NCBI RefSeq assembly: GCF_000759345.1
Contig: NZ_JPZL01000002.1
Span: forward strand, 620,001-684,000
DNA length: 64,000 bases
Source: Litchfieldella xinjiangensis
Lineage (GTDB): Bacteria > Pseudomonadota > Gammaproteobacteria > Pseudomonadales > Halomonadaceae
Direction: 5' to 3'
How positions within the stretch are numbered: the first letter of the stretch is position 1; each line of letters starts with the position of its first letter. Position numbers and translations under genes: made by a program. Below, piece after piece: positions 17,071 through 26,123 of the stretch. The notes below the pieces were generated by a model. The model did no database searches. It was not told the origin of the DNA and saw only the letters and a list, made by a program, of their open reading frames with translations.

Positions 17071-18027
17071 TTAGCCAAGCCCACGCTGACGTTGGTGGGC
17101 AACCAGCTCCTGGAGGGTGGCCATGAGCGTGGCCGCCCCGGGCGAGAGCCGCCGTCGCTTGAGACTGACCAGGCCGAACGGCTGAACGCTCAGCCGTTCG
17201 CGGAACGGCAGGATGCGAAAGCGGGGCGGGGCGCACAGCAGTTCGGCAACCTGCAATGTGGTGGCAGTAATCGTATCGGAGCGATCGACGAGCGCCAGCG
17301 CGACCAGTACATCCGGTGAATCGACGATCTGCTCGGGAAGCGTGACCCCATAATGGAGGAACAGAGCGTCGACCCGTTGACGCATCAGTGCGCCCTGCGG
17401 CTGCAGCACCCACGGAAAGGCTGCCATGGCCTCGAGCGTGAGGGGTGACATCCCCGAAAGGGGGTGCCCTTCACGACACACGAAGCAGATATCCTCTTCT
17501 CCGATCTCCTCGAAGATGAAGGGCTCGGCCGAGATATCCGACGGGATCCGTGTGATGGCGAAATCGAGCTCGCCTTCCAGGAGTCGTGGCGCGAGGCGTT
17601 TGCTGACATCCACTTCCACCGAAACCTTGAGCTTGGGGTGCGTGCGGTGAACCCGCTCGATCGCGCTGGCCAGCAGCGTGACCGCCGGCGCCAGGACCGT
17701 GCCCACGGCCACGGTACCAGTGTTGCCCTTGGCCAGTGCATTGAACTCCTCGCCGGTCTGACGAAGCTCCGAGATCATGTTGCGGGCGTGACGAATCATC
17801 ACCTCGCCATACCAGTTGGGACTCAATCCCCGCGCATGGCGATCGAAGAGCTTGACCCCCAACTGCGCTTCGACATCGCCCAGTAACTTGGACGCGGCCG
17901 GCTGGCTGATGCCCAGGTGAGCGGCGGCACGGTGCAGGTTTTGCTGTTCGTCCAACGCCAGAAACAGCTGTAGATGCCGCAACTTTAGTCGTGCTTGTAG
18001 AAACCAATCCTCACCCAGCGCTCGCAT
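17071..18027 (-). CDS. LysR family transcriptional regulator (GbpR-like)
   Basis: This 318-residue regulator has a LysR winged helix (residues about 12-72, HRAAAHLGISQPAASKLLGD) and a periplasmic-binding-like effector domain. LKLRHLQLFLALDEQQNL and FDRHARGLSPNWYGEVMIRH match the GbpR group, which controls sugar ABC importers in response to arabinose, galactose or fucose. ATG at 18027 is used; two GTG codons precede it. It is divergent from araF and separated by about 160 bases holding a candidate LysR site. It probably activates araFGH and the genes after it. Confidence 0.88.
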   Translation of the reverse strand: MRALGEDWFLQARLKLRHLQLFLALDEQQNLHRAAAHLGISQPAASKLLGDVEAQLGVKLFDRHARGLSPNWYGEVMIRHARNMISELRQTGEEFNALAKGNTGTVAVGTVLAPAVTLLASAIERVHRTHPKLKVSVEVDVSKRLAPRLLEGELDFAITRIPSDISAEPFIFEEIGEEDICFVCREGHPLSGMSPLTLEAMAAFPWVLQPQGALMRQRVDALFLHYGVTLPEQIVDSPDVLVALALVDRSDTITATTLQVAELLCAPPRFRILPFRERLSVQPFGLVSLKRRRLSPGAATLMATLQELVAHQRQRGLG

Positions 18028-18130
18028 CACCACGTGGCCACCCTGTTTGTTAATACGGTTTTGTATATCAAATTTTGCGTGAAAGCATATTGGTTGGTTA
18101 TTACAGCGCTGTCTACTGTAAGCGTGGAAT

Positions 18131-18144
18131 TACGATCCGTCGTA
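18131..18144. promoter_or_regulatory. Inverted repeat in the LysR-araF divergent region, possible LysR site
   Basis: TACGA, four bases, TCGTA form a perfect inverted repeat within the 159-base region between the lysR and araF starts, about 43 bases before araF. LysR proteins commonly bind T-N11-A inverted repeats near the target promoter. The region also holds AT-rich tracts (18050-18075) suited to a promoter. The assignment is tentative. Confidence 0.35.
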
Positions 18145-18186
18145 TTACTGCATAACAACAATCCCCCTGGGATAGGAGACAATGTC

Positions 18187-19179
18187 ATGCCAATCGCTTC
18201 GACCTTCACTCGACTTGCATTGAGTGGCGCACTCTCGCTGGCCATGCTCGGCAGTGCGCAGGCTCAGGACGATGTGCGTATCGGATTTATCGTCAAGAAG
18301 CCCGAACAGGCCTGGTTCATCAACGAGCAGGAAGCCGCCACCCAGCTGGGTGAAGAAAAGGGCTTCAGTGTCGTTCGCCTAGGGGGCGAGGATGGCCAGG
18401 AAGTCCTCAGCGCTATCGATAACCTGAATTCCCAGGGCGCCCAAGGCTTCGTGATCTGTCCGCCTGACGTGCGCCTGGGGCCGGCCATCATGAACCGCGC
18501 CAATCAGTACGGAATGAAAGTCGTGACCGTCGACGACCGTTTCGTAGGTAGCGATGGCGAGCCCATGGAAGATGTGCCGCACCTGGGCATGTCGGGATAC
18601 AAGATCGGCCAGCAAGTAGGCAATGCCATCGCCGAGGAAATGGAAGCGCGTGGCTGGGATCCGCAGGAAGTCGCTGCACTGCGCATCACCAACTATGAAC
18701 TGCCTACCGCCAAGGAGCGTACCGACGGCGCTACCGATGCGCTGACTGAATGGGGCTTTCCTGAGGACAATATCTTCGACGCGCCTCAGCAGAATACCGA
18801 TACCAGCAGTGCCTTCTCGGCGGCTTCACCGGTCATTTCCAAGCGTGGCGATTTCGAACACTGGATCATCTATGCGCTTAACGAAGAAAGCGTGCTGGGC
18901 GGTGTGCGTGCTACCGAGCAATATGGCCTCGCCGCAGAAGATGTCATCGGTGTCGGTATCAACGGCTCGGGCGCGGCTTTCGCCGAGTTTTCCCGCAGCA
19001 ATCCGACCGGTTTCCATGGAACGGTGGCAGTGAGCTCCACTGCGCATGGCCGTCAGACCGCGGACAACCTGTACCAGTGGATCACCGAAGGTGAAAAGCC
19101 GCCGGCCAATACTGAAACCTCCGGCACGCTCATGACGCGTGACAACTGGGAAGAAGTACGTGCCGACCTCGGCCTGTGA
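18187..19179 (+). CDS. araF: L-arabinose ABC transporter substrate-binding protein AraF
   Basis: This 330-residue periplasmic protein has a signal peptide ending in GSAQAQDD near residue 25. The start at 18187 is marked by ATAGGAGA upstream; a longer reading to 18034 has no ribosome site. It aligns closely with E. coli AraF along its length, with IGFIVKKPEQAWF, GFVICPPDVRLGPAI, VTVDDRF, VLGGVRATEQ and GIGINGSGA. These contain many of the arabinose-contacting positions of AraF. AraG and AraH follow in order. It imports L-arabinose, possibly also D-galactose or L-fucose. Confidence 0.95.
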   Translation: MPIASTFTRLALSGALSLAMLGSAQAQDDVRIGFIVKKPEQAWFINEQEAATQLGEEKGFSVVRLGGEDGQEVLSAIDNLNSQGAQGFVICPPDVRLGPAIMNRANQYGMKVVTVDDRFVGSDGEPMEDVPHLGMSGYKIGQQVGNAIAEEMEARGWDPQEVAALRITNYELPTAKERTDGATDALTEWGFPEDNIFDAPQQNTDTSSAFSAASPVISKRGDFEHWIIYALNEESVLGGVRATEQYGLAAEDVIGVGINGSGAAFAEFSRSNPTGFHGTVAVSSTAHGRQTADNLYQWITEGEKPPANTETSGTLMTRDNWEEVRADLGL

Positions 19180-19227
19180 TGCCACGTGCCCGGCCTTGCC
19201 GGGCATCGTAGGAATCAGGAGGACCCC

Positions 19228-20721
19228 ATGACAGAACCTTATCTTCGTTTCGACAACATTAGCATGGTCTTCCCCGGCGTGCGGGCCCTCGATGGGGTCA
19301 GCTTCGGGGCGCATGCCGGCCAGGTCCACGCGCTGATGGGCGAAAACGGCGCCGGTAAATCGACCCTGCTCAAGGTGCTCAGCGGCGTGAATCGGGTAAC
19401 CGAAGGCGCGCTGTGGATCGATGGCGAGCGCCATGTATTTTCGAATGCCCGGGAAGCGCTCAGGCAGGGCATTGCCATTATCTACCAGGAGTTGACCCTG
19501 TCGCCGAACATGTCGGTGGCCGAGAACCTGTTGCTGGGCCAGCTGCCGGCCACCCGCGGCTTCATCGATCGCCGCCGGATGCGGGAGCAGGCGACACGCA
19601 TCCTTGAAGACCTGGGGGAGGCGGGTATCCATCCCTCGACAAAGGTGCGCGATCTCTCCATCGGCCAGCAACAGATGATCGAGATCGGGCGGGCGCTGCT
19701 GCGTGATGCCCGCATCATCGCCTTCGACGAGCCGACCAGCAGCCTGTCGGTGCAGGAGACCCGCCAGCTCAAGCGAATCGTGAAGCGACTGCGCGACGAA
19801 GGGCGCGTGGTGCTCTATGTCACGCACCGTATGGAAGAAGTGTTCGAGATGTGCGATGCGGTGACGATTTTCCGTGACGGCCAGCATATCCGCACCCACG
19901 ACAACCTGGAGCAGCTGGACCAGGACACGCTGGTCAGCGAAATGGTCGGCCGCGATATCGAGGATGTGTATGGCTATCGCTCGCGTGATCACGGTGATGT
20001 GATGCTCGAGCTCGATGGGATCGAGGGCAAGGGGCTCCGCGCACCGGTCAGCTTCGAGGTGAAGCGCGGCGAAGTGTTCGGTCTGTTCGGCCTGGTAGGT
20101 GCCGGTCGCAGCGAGCTCATGCGACTTGTATGTGGTGTAGAAACCGCGAAAGCTGGCGAAGTTCGCTTTCACGGTCACGCCCGTCGCTTTGCATCGCCGA
20201 CCGAGGCGATCCGCGCGGGCATCGCCATGTGCCCCGAAGACCGTAAATCGCAGGGTATCTTTCCGGTTGCCAGTGTGGCCGACAACTTGAATATCAGCTG
20301 CCGCCGCTTCTTCAAGCGATGGGGCGTATTTCGCGATCCAAGTCGTGAACGGGCCAATGCCGAGAAGTACATCCAGCAGCTTTCCATCAAGACCCCAGGC
20401 CCACGTACGCCAATCGGCACGCTTTCGGGGGGCAATCAGCAGAAGGTCATCCTGGCGCGCTGGCTCTCCGAGGAAATCGACCTGTTCGTCATGGACGAGC
20501 CGACCCGCGGCATCGATGTCGGCGCCCGGCGAGACATCTACACACTGCTCTATGACCTGGCCGACCAGGGCAAGAGCGTGGTGGTGATCTCAAGCGACCT
20601 GGCAGAAGTCAGTTCCATTTGCGATCGCATCGGTGTCATGCGCGATGGTGAGCTGATCGACATCGTGCCGCGTGAAGAAGCGACCCAGCAGCGTCTGCTT
20701 GGGCTCGCCCTGCCTGCCTGA
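19228..20721 (+). CDS. araG: L-arabinose ABC transporter ATP-binding protein AraG
   Basis: This 497-residue protein has two ABC cassettes, as usual for sugar importers of the CUT2 class. The first has Walker A GENGAGKST and signature LSIGQQQM, with Walker B IIAFDEPTSSL. The second cassette has a degenerate P-loop (GLVGAGRSEL) and an intact LSGGNQQK signature. ATG at 19228 follows AGGAGG. It lies 48 bases after araF and 33 before araH. It couples ATP hydrolysis to import of the sugar bound by AraF. Confidence 0.95.
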   Translation: MTEPYLRFDNISMVFPGVRALDGVSFGAHAGQVHALMGENGAGKSTLLKVLSGVNRVTEGALWIDGERHVFSNAREALRQGIAIIYQELTLSPNMSVAENLLLGQLPATRGFIDRRRMREQATRILEDLGEAGIHPSTKVRDLSIGQQQMIEIGRALLRDARIIAFDEPTSSLSVQETRQLKRIVKRLRDEGRVVLYVTHRMEEVFEMCDAVTIFRDGQHIRTHDNLEQLDQDTLVSEMVGRDIEDVYGYRSRDHGDVMLELDGIEGKGLRAPVSFEVKRGEVFGLFGLVGAGRSELMRLVCGVETAKAGEVRFHGHARRFASPTEAIRAGIAMCPEDRKSQGIFPVASVADNLNISCRRFFKRWGVFRDPSRERANAEKYIQQLSIKTPGPRTPIGTLSGGNQQKVILARWLSEEIDLFVMDEPTRGIDVGARRDIYTLLYDLADQGKSVVVISSDLAEVSSICDRIGVMRDGELIDIVPREEATQQRLLGLALPA

Positions 20722-20754
20722 CCCCAACAATTCGAGACATTCGAGAATATCGCT

Positions 20755-21771
20755 ATGACAACCAACAAGCTTGCCCAGGGAGAGGCTGGCGCCACTCCCG
20801 CACAATCGCAAGGTCGCCAGGGGCTGGCCAAGCCGCTGCGTACCCTGCTTGATACGTCCGGCTTGATAGGTATCTTCCTGATCCTGTTCATTGCGCTGGC
20901 ACTGTTCATTCCTGACTTCCTGACTGGTCGCAATATGGTTGGTCTGCTGCTGTCGATCACAGTGATCGGCACTATTGCCACCACCATGATGATGGTGCTG
21001 GCGCTGGGGGAAGTGGATCTTTCCGTTGCCTCGATCGTCGCCTTTGCCGGGGTGGTGGCTGCTGTCGTCACGTCGACCTCGGGCAGCGTATTCATCGGTG
21101 TAGTAGGAGGGGTGGCCGCCGGGGGCGCCGTGGGGGCTTTCAATGGCTTTGTGGTCGCCAAGTTCGGCATCAATTCGCTGATCGCCACGCTCGCCGCCAT
21201 GGAGTTCGTGCGGGGCCTGGCCTATATCACCTCCGGCGGGGATGCGGTAATGATCACCGTGCCCGGCTTCTTCGACTTGGGCAGCGCGTCCTTCCTGGGC
21301 TTGACCTTGCCGGTCTGGACCATGATTGCCTGCTTCGTGATCTTCGGCATCCTTCTCAACATGACCTCCTTCGGCCGCAACGTGTTGGCGACCGGGGGGA
21401 ACGCCGAAGCTGCCGCCTTGGCGGGGGTGAACGTCAAGCGCTTGAAAATCATCGTCTTCGGTCTGCAAGGGGTCGTGGCCGGTATCGCCGGTGTGCTGCT
21501 GACTTCGCGCATGGGGCTCGGTGATCCCAATACGGCATTGGGCCTCGAGCTGGCCGTGATCTCGGCCTGTGTGCTGGGGGGCGTGGCACTCTCGGGCGGC
21601 GTGGCCACCATCACCGGTGTGCTGGTTGGCGTGCTCATCATGGGCTGTGTACAGAACGCCATGGGACTGCTCAACGTCCCCACTTTCTATCAATACCTGG
21701 TTCGCGGCGCGATCCTGCTGCTGGCGGTGATGTTTGATCGCTGGAAGCAGACCCGGCGCCAGCGTGCTTGA
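20755..21771 (+). CDS. araH: L-arabinose ABC transporter permease AraH
   Basis: The 338-residue protein is a CUT2-type permease with about ten membrane segments after a polar N-terminus of some 30 residues. Family blocks are VDLSVASIVAFAGVVAA and NGFVVAKFGINSLIATLAAM. The coupling-loop region is TSFGRNVLATGGNAEAAALA, followed by ALGLELAVISACVLGGVALS. It is the last gene of araFGH and forms the membrane channel as a homodimer. The L-arabinonate dehydratase gene begins 24 bases later with an AGAGGAG ribosome site, so transport and catabolism are in one transcription unit. Confidence 0.95.
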   Translation: MTTNKLAQGEAGATPAQSQGRQGLAKPLRTLLDTSGLIGIFLILFIALALFIPDFLTGRNMVGLLLSITVIGTIATTMMMVLALGEVDLSVASIVAFAGVVAAVVTSTSGSVFIGVVGGVAAGGAVGAFNGFVVAKFGINSLIATLAAMEFVRGLAYITSGGDAVMITVPGFFDLGSASFLGLTLPVWTMIACFVIFGILLNMTSFGRNVLATGGNAEAAALAGVNVKRLKIIVFGLQGVVAGIAGVLLTSRMGLGDPNTALGLELAVISACVLGGVALSGGVATITGVLVGVLIMGCVQNAMGLLNVPTFYQYLVRGAILLLAVMFDRWKQTRRQRA

Positions 21772-21795
21772 GCTTATTATAAGAGGAGAACTCGT

Positions 21796-23541
21796 ATGAC
21801 CGACCGCAAGCGTCCATTGCGTAGTGCCGAGTGGTTCGGTACCGCCGATAAGAACGGCTTCATGTACCGCAGCTGGATGAAGAACCAGGGGATTCCGGAC
21901 CACGAGTTCGAGGGCAAACCCATCATCGGCATTTGCAATACCTGGTCGGAACTGACGCCCTGCAACGCCCATTTCCGCAAGTTGGCCGAGCACGTCAAGA
22001 AGGGCGTACTGGAAGCGGGCGGTTACCCGTTGGAATTTCCTGTATTTTCCAATGGCGAATCGTTGCTGCGCCCGACGGCCATGTTCACCCGTAACCTGGC
22101 GAGCATGGATGTCGAGGAGTCGATTCGTGGCAACCCGCTGGATGCGGTGGTGCTGCTGGTGGGCTGTGACAAGACCACGCCCGCCCTGTTGATGGGCGCG
22201 GCGAGTTGTGACATTCCTACGATCGTGGTGACCGGCGGGCCGATGCTCAACGGCAAGCACGAAGGCAAGGACATCGGTTCGGGCACCGTGGTCTGGCAGC
22301 TCTCCGAGCAGGTCAAGGCCGGCAAGATCTCGATCCATGAATTCATGGCCGCCGAGGCGGGCATGTCCCGCTCGGCCGGTACCTGCAATACCATGGGCAC
22401 CGCCTCGACCATGGCCTGCATGGCCGAATCGCTGGGTACCTCCTTGCCGCACAATGCCGCGATCCCGGCCGTCGATTCGCGCCGCTATGTGCTGGCGCAC
22501 CTCTCGGGCAACCGCATCGTCGAGATGGTCAATGAAGACCTCACCCTCTCGAAGATCCTCACCAAGGAGGCCTTCGAGAACGCCATCCGTACCAATGCCG
22601 CCATCGGCGGTTCGACCAATGCGGTGATTCATCTCAAGGCGATCGCCGGTCGCATCGGGGTGGATCTCGAGCTCGACGACTGGAGTCGTGTCGGGCGGGG
22701 AACGCCGACCATCGTCGATCTCCAGCCCTCGGGGCGTTTCCTGATGGAGGAGTTCTACTACGCCGGTGGGCTACCGGCCGTGCTTCGCAGGCTGGGTGAA
22801 GCCGACCGCCTGCCGCACAAGAACGCCTTGACCGTCAACGGCCATACCCTCTGGGACAACGTCAAGGACGCGCCGCTCTACAACGAGGAGGTGATCCGCC
22901 CCCTCGACAACCCGTTGCGCGAGGATGGCGGCATGTGTGTGCTGCGCGGCAACCTGGCGCCGCGCGGTGCGGTGCTCAAGCCCTCGGCGGCGAGCCCCGA
23001 GTTGATGAATCATCGTGGCCGGGCGGTGGTATTCGAGGACTTCGACGACTACAAGGCCCGTATCAACGATCCCGATCTCGAGGTCGATGCCAGCAGCATA
23101 CTGGTCATGAAGAACTGCGGTCCACGCGGCTATCACGGCATGGCCGAGGTCGGCAACATGGGACTGCCTTCGAAACTGCTCGAGCAGGGCGTGACCGACA
23201 TGGTGCGCATTTCCGACGCCCGCATGAGCGGCACCGCCTACGGCACCGTGGTACTGCACGTGGCGCCGGAAGCGGCCGCGGGGGGCCCGCTCGCGGCGGT
23301 GCGTAACGGCGACTGGATCGAACTCGACTGCGATACAGGCTCACTGCACCTGGAAGTCAGCGATGCCGAACTCGAGGCACGCCTGGCCGAGTACGATCCC
23401 ACCGCCAAGTCTCGCCAGATCGCCAGCGATGGTGGCTACCGCCAGCTCTACATCGAGCGTGTGCTGCAGGCCGATGAGGGCTGCGATTTCGACTTCCTGC
23501 GAGGCTCGCGTGGGGCCGACGTACCGAGGCATTCGCATTGA
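21796..23541 (+). CDS. L-arabinonate dehydratase (IlvD/Edd family)
   Basis: This 581-residue iron-sulfur dehydratase converts L-arabinonate to 2-keto-3-deoxy-L-arabinonate. It closely resembles the characterised Rhizobium L-arabinonate dehydratase: WYGTxDKN-type N-terminus, [31 protein letters not shown] and [19 protein letters not shown] carry the cluster cysteines. NCGPRGYHGMAEVGNMG and MSGTAYGTVVLHV lie in the C-terminal domain. It follows araH, and the lactonase remnant overlaps its stop region. In Azospirillum the equivalent gene is called araC, a name avoided here to prevent confusion with the E. coli regulator. Confidence 0.94.
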   Translation: MTDRKRPLRSAEWFGTADKNGFMYRSWMKNQGIPDHEFEGKPIIGICNTWSELTPCNAHFRKLAEHVKKGVLEAGGYPLEFPVFSNGESLLRPTAMFTRNLASMDVEESIRGNPLDAVVLLVGCDKTTPALLMGAASCDIPTIVVTGGPMLNGKHEGKDIGSGTVVWQLSEQVKAGKISIHEFMAAEAGMSRSAGTCNTMGTASTMACMAESLGTSLPHNAAIPAVDSRRYVLAHLSGNRIVEMVNEDLTLSKILTKEAFENAIRTNAAIGGSTNAVIHLKAIAGRIGVDLELDDWSRVGRGTPTIVDLQPSGRFLMEEFYYAGGLPAVLRRLGEADRLPHKNALTVNGHTLWDNVKDAPLYNEEVIRPLDNPLREDGGMCVLRGNLAPRGAVLKPSAASPELMNHRGRAVVFEDFDDYKARINDPDLEVDASSILVMKNCGPRGYHGMAEVGNMGLPSKLLEQGVTDMVRISDARMSGTAYGTVVLHVAPEAAAGGPLAAVRNGDWIELDCDTGSLHLEVSDAELEARLAEYDPTAKSRQIASDGGYRQLYIERVLQADEGCDFDFLRGSRGADVPRHSH

Positions 23542-23546
23542 GCCGG

Positions 23547-24215
23547 ATGGCTCGCAGCGTGACCCTGCTCGACGGCTCGATGCTCGAGTGTGTCTGGCAG
23601 GGGCGAGCCCAATGGGCGAAGGGGCCGCAATGGTGCCCCCAGCGGGGCGACACGGGACAATTGCTGTTCGTCGATGTCCTTGGGGCGCGGTTGCATGCCT
23701 TCGATGTCGCTCTTGCCGAGATCCAGAGCTGGCCGCTGGACGAACCGAATGGCTGGCAGACACCGCCGGCCATTAGTCCCGATGGCGGAACGCTGTATCA
23801 CAGCGATACGGCAGCGGGGATTATCCATGCGTACGATCTGGCCCCCGACGGCGAATGCTCGAATAAGCGTGAGCACATTCGCTTCCGGCCCACTCAGGGC
23901 TATCCGGATGGCATGACGTGTGACGCCGAAGGGGGCTTGTGGGTCGCCCACTTCGATGGCGGGCGCGTCAGCCGGTTCCTGCCTGACGGATCGCTCGATG
24001 AAACCTTGACGCTTCCCGCGTCGCGCGTGACCTCGTGTACCTTCGGTGGGCCGGAGCTCGATCAGCTTTACATCACCACGGCGTCTCACGAACGCGATCG
24101 AGAAGAACTGGCGGGTGCCCTGTTTCGGATTGTCCCTGGCGTCAAGGGATTGCCCCCACACGCCAATGGTGCGGCGTCTCTGCCCCACCTTGCGCCAAGG
24201 TTCAGCTGCGCCTGA
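23547..24215 (+). pseudogene. SMP-30/gluconolactonase family sugar lactonase with internal deletion
   Basis: The frame is open for about 222 codons but the family is about 290 residues. The front (LLFVDVLGARLHAFD, then WPLDEPNGW) joins abruptly to PPAISPDGGTLYHSDT near 23755-23770. This skips roughly 70-80 residues, including the NDG/DPxGRFW metal and substrate region. The usual GEGP glutamate at the N-terminus reads KGP, and the NG of the TNGP motif is missing. Three of the four known metal-ligand positions are therefore absent. The C-terminal half (GYPDGMTCDAEGGLWVAHF, VTSCTFGGPELDQLYITTA) is normal. It was presumably the arabinono-lactonase of the pathway. ATG 23547 or TTG 23538 could start it. 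Confidence 0.75.
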
Positions 24216-24282
24216 AGAGATAGGCCCTTGCCTGACACGCCCCAGCGAGTAAGCTCAATAAGGAGTACAAAACGCCAATGCA

Positions 24283-24297
24283 ATGTTACCGGTAAAG
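24283..24297. promoter_or_regulatory. Palindromic operator candidate (GntR/IdnR-LacI type) before xylD
   Basis: ATGTTACCGGTAAAG contains the perfect palindrome TTACCGGTAA (24286-24295). It resembles the E. coli GntR/IdnR gluconate operator, ATGTTACCGGTAACAT as I recall it. The site is 9-23 bases before the xylD start, well placed for repression. No LacI-family regulator gene is in the window, so the protein would be encoded elsewhere. Confidence 0.5.
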
Positions 24298-24305
24298 GCC
24301 ACGTC

Positions 24306-26111
24306 ATGAGCGATAACAACCGCAAGATCACGCCCGACCAGCTCCGCTCACGCTGGTGGTTCGACAACCCCGACCACCCGGGTACCACGGCGCTGTGCAT
24401 CGAGCGCTACATGAATTACGGCATCACCCTCGATGAGCTGGCCAGCGGCAAGCCGATCATTGGTATCTGCCAGTCGGGATCGGACCTCACGCCATGCAAC
24501 CGCCATCACATCGAGCTGGTCAAACGGGTCAAGGATGGCATTCGTGCCGCCGGCGGGGTGCCGTTCGAGTTCCCGTTGCATCCTATCCACGAGAACGCCC
24601 GGCGCCCCACCGCCGCGCTGGATCGCAACCTGGCCTACCTGGGGCTGGTCGAGGTGCTGCACGGCTACCCGCTCGATGGCGTGGTGCTGACCACCGGCTG
24701 CGACAAGACCACCCCGGCGAGTCTGATGGCCGCCGCCACGGTCAATATTCCCGCCATCGTGCTCTCCGGCGGACCGATGCTCAACGGCTGGCGCGGGCCG
24801 GATCGCGTGGGGTCGGGCACCATCGTCTGGGAACTGCGCAAGCGGCTGGCCGCCGGCGATATCGATTACGCCGAGTTCCTGGCGCGTATCACCGATTCCG
24901 CGCCCTCGGTGGGCCACTGCAATACCATGGGCACCGCCTCGACCATGAACTCGATGGCCGAGGCGCTGGGCATGAGCCTGTCCGGCTCGGCGATGATTCC
25001 CGCGCCCTACAAGGAGCGCTCGACGGTGGCCTACGACACCGGCTCGCGGATCGTCGACATGGTCTGGGAGGATCTGAGGCCCTCCGACATCCTCACCCGC
25101 GAGGCGTTCGAGAATGCCGTGCGGGTCTGCTCGGCAATAGGCGGCTCGTCCAACGCGCCGATCCATGTCAACGCCATCGCGCGCCATATCGGGGTCGAAC
25201 TCACCAATGACGACTGGCAGAGCCTGGGCCACGACATTCCCCTGCTGGCCAACGTGATGCCCGCCGGGGCCTACCTGGGCGAGGAGTTCTATCGCGCCGG
25301 TGGGGTGCCCGCCGTACTTCACGAATTGCTCGAAGCCGGCAAGCTGCACGCCGATGTGATGACCGTCAACGGCAAGACGCTCGGCGCCAACACCCAGGGG
25401 CGCGAGACCCAGGATCCCGAGGTCATCCGTCGCTACGCCAATCCCCTAGTCGAACAGGCCGGCTTCCTCAATCTCAAGGGCAACCTGTTCGATTCGGCAT
25501 TGATGAAGACCAGCGTCATCTCGTCCGATTTTCGCCAGCGCTTTTTGAGCGACCCCGACGACCCCGAGGCCTTCGAAGGCAAGGTCGCGGTGTTCGACGG
25601 CTCGGAGGATTACCACGCCCGTATCGACGACCCGGCACTTGGCATCGACGAGCGCACCATCCTCGTCATGCGCGGTGCCGGCCCGGTGGGTCATCCCGGC
25701 GGGGCCGAAGTGGTCAACATGCAGCCCCCCGAAGCGCTGATCAAGCGTGGCATCGAGTCGCTGCCCTGTCTGGGCGACGGACGCCAGTCGGGGACCTCCG
25801 GCTCGCCGTCGATCCTCAACGCGTCGCCGGAAGCCGCCACGGGGGGCGCCTTGGCGCTGCTGGAAGATGGCGACTGGTTGCGTGTCGACCTGAGGCGCGG
25901 CGAGGTGAAGCTGTTGATCGACGAGGCTGAGCTGGCGTCGCGCCGCCAACGGCTGGACGCCCAGGGAGGCTATCGCTACCCCGCCCACCAGACGCCGTGG
26001 CAGGAGATTCAGCGCACCTTGGTCGAACCGCTCGATCGTGGCATGACGCTGGAGCCGGCAACCAAGTATCGCGACGTGGCAAGGGTCAGCATTCCTCGGG
26101 ACAATCACTGA
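24306..26111 (+). CDS. xylD: D-xylonate dehydratase-type IlvD/Edd family dehydratase (XylD-like)
   Basis: This 601-residue iron-sulfur dehydratase matches Caulobacter XylD more closely than it matches its neighbour at 21.8 kb. Examples are [38 protein letters not shown]-type blocks, [16 protein letters not shown] and [40 protein letters not shown] lies in the C-terminal domain. XylD converts D-xylonate to 2-keto-3-deoxy-D-xylonate, and relatives also act on other aldonates. ATG 24306 is used; the frame is open upstream to 24228 without a good start. It probably forms a transcription unit with the EamA gene 12 bases downstream. D-xylonate is the likeliest substrate; gluconate or galactonate are alternatives. 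Confidence 0.85.
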   Translation: MSDNNRKITPDQLRSRWWFDNPDHPGTTALCIERYMNYGITLDELASGKPIIGICQSGSDLTPCNRHHIELVKRVKDGIRAAGGVPFEFPLHPIHENARRPTAALDRNLAYLGLVEVLHGYPLDGVVLTTGCDKTTPASLMAAATVNIPAIVLSGGPMLNGWRGPDRVGSGTIVWELRKRLAAGDIDYAEFLARITDSAPSVGHCNTMGTASTMNSMAEALGMSLSGSAMIPAPYKERSTVAYDTGSRIVDMVWEDLRPSDILTREAFENAVRVCSAIGGSSNAPIHVNAIARHIGVELTNDDWQSLGHDIPLLANVMPAGAYLGEEFYRAGGVPAVLHELLEAGKLHADVMTVNGKTLGANTQGRETQDPEVIRRYANPLVEQAGFLNLKGNLFDSALMKTSVISSDFRQRFLSDPDDPEAFEGKVAVFDGSEDYHARIDDPALGIDERTILVMRGAGPVGHPGGAEVVNMQPPEALIKRGIESLPCLGDGRQSGTSGSPSILNASPEAATGGALALLEDGDWLRVDLRRGEVKLLIDEAELASRRQRLDAQGGYRYPAHQTPWQEIQRTLVEPLDRGMTLEPATKYRDVARVSIPRDNH

Positions 26112-26123
26112 TCGGGAGAATGC

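Noticed and set aside
20590-22632. 680-codon open frame on the minus strand opposite araH and the arabinonate dehydratase
   Set aside because: It mirrors two well-recognised plus-strand genes, is rich in His, Arg, Gly and Asp as expected for an antisense frame in GC-rich DNA, and has no recognisable domain.
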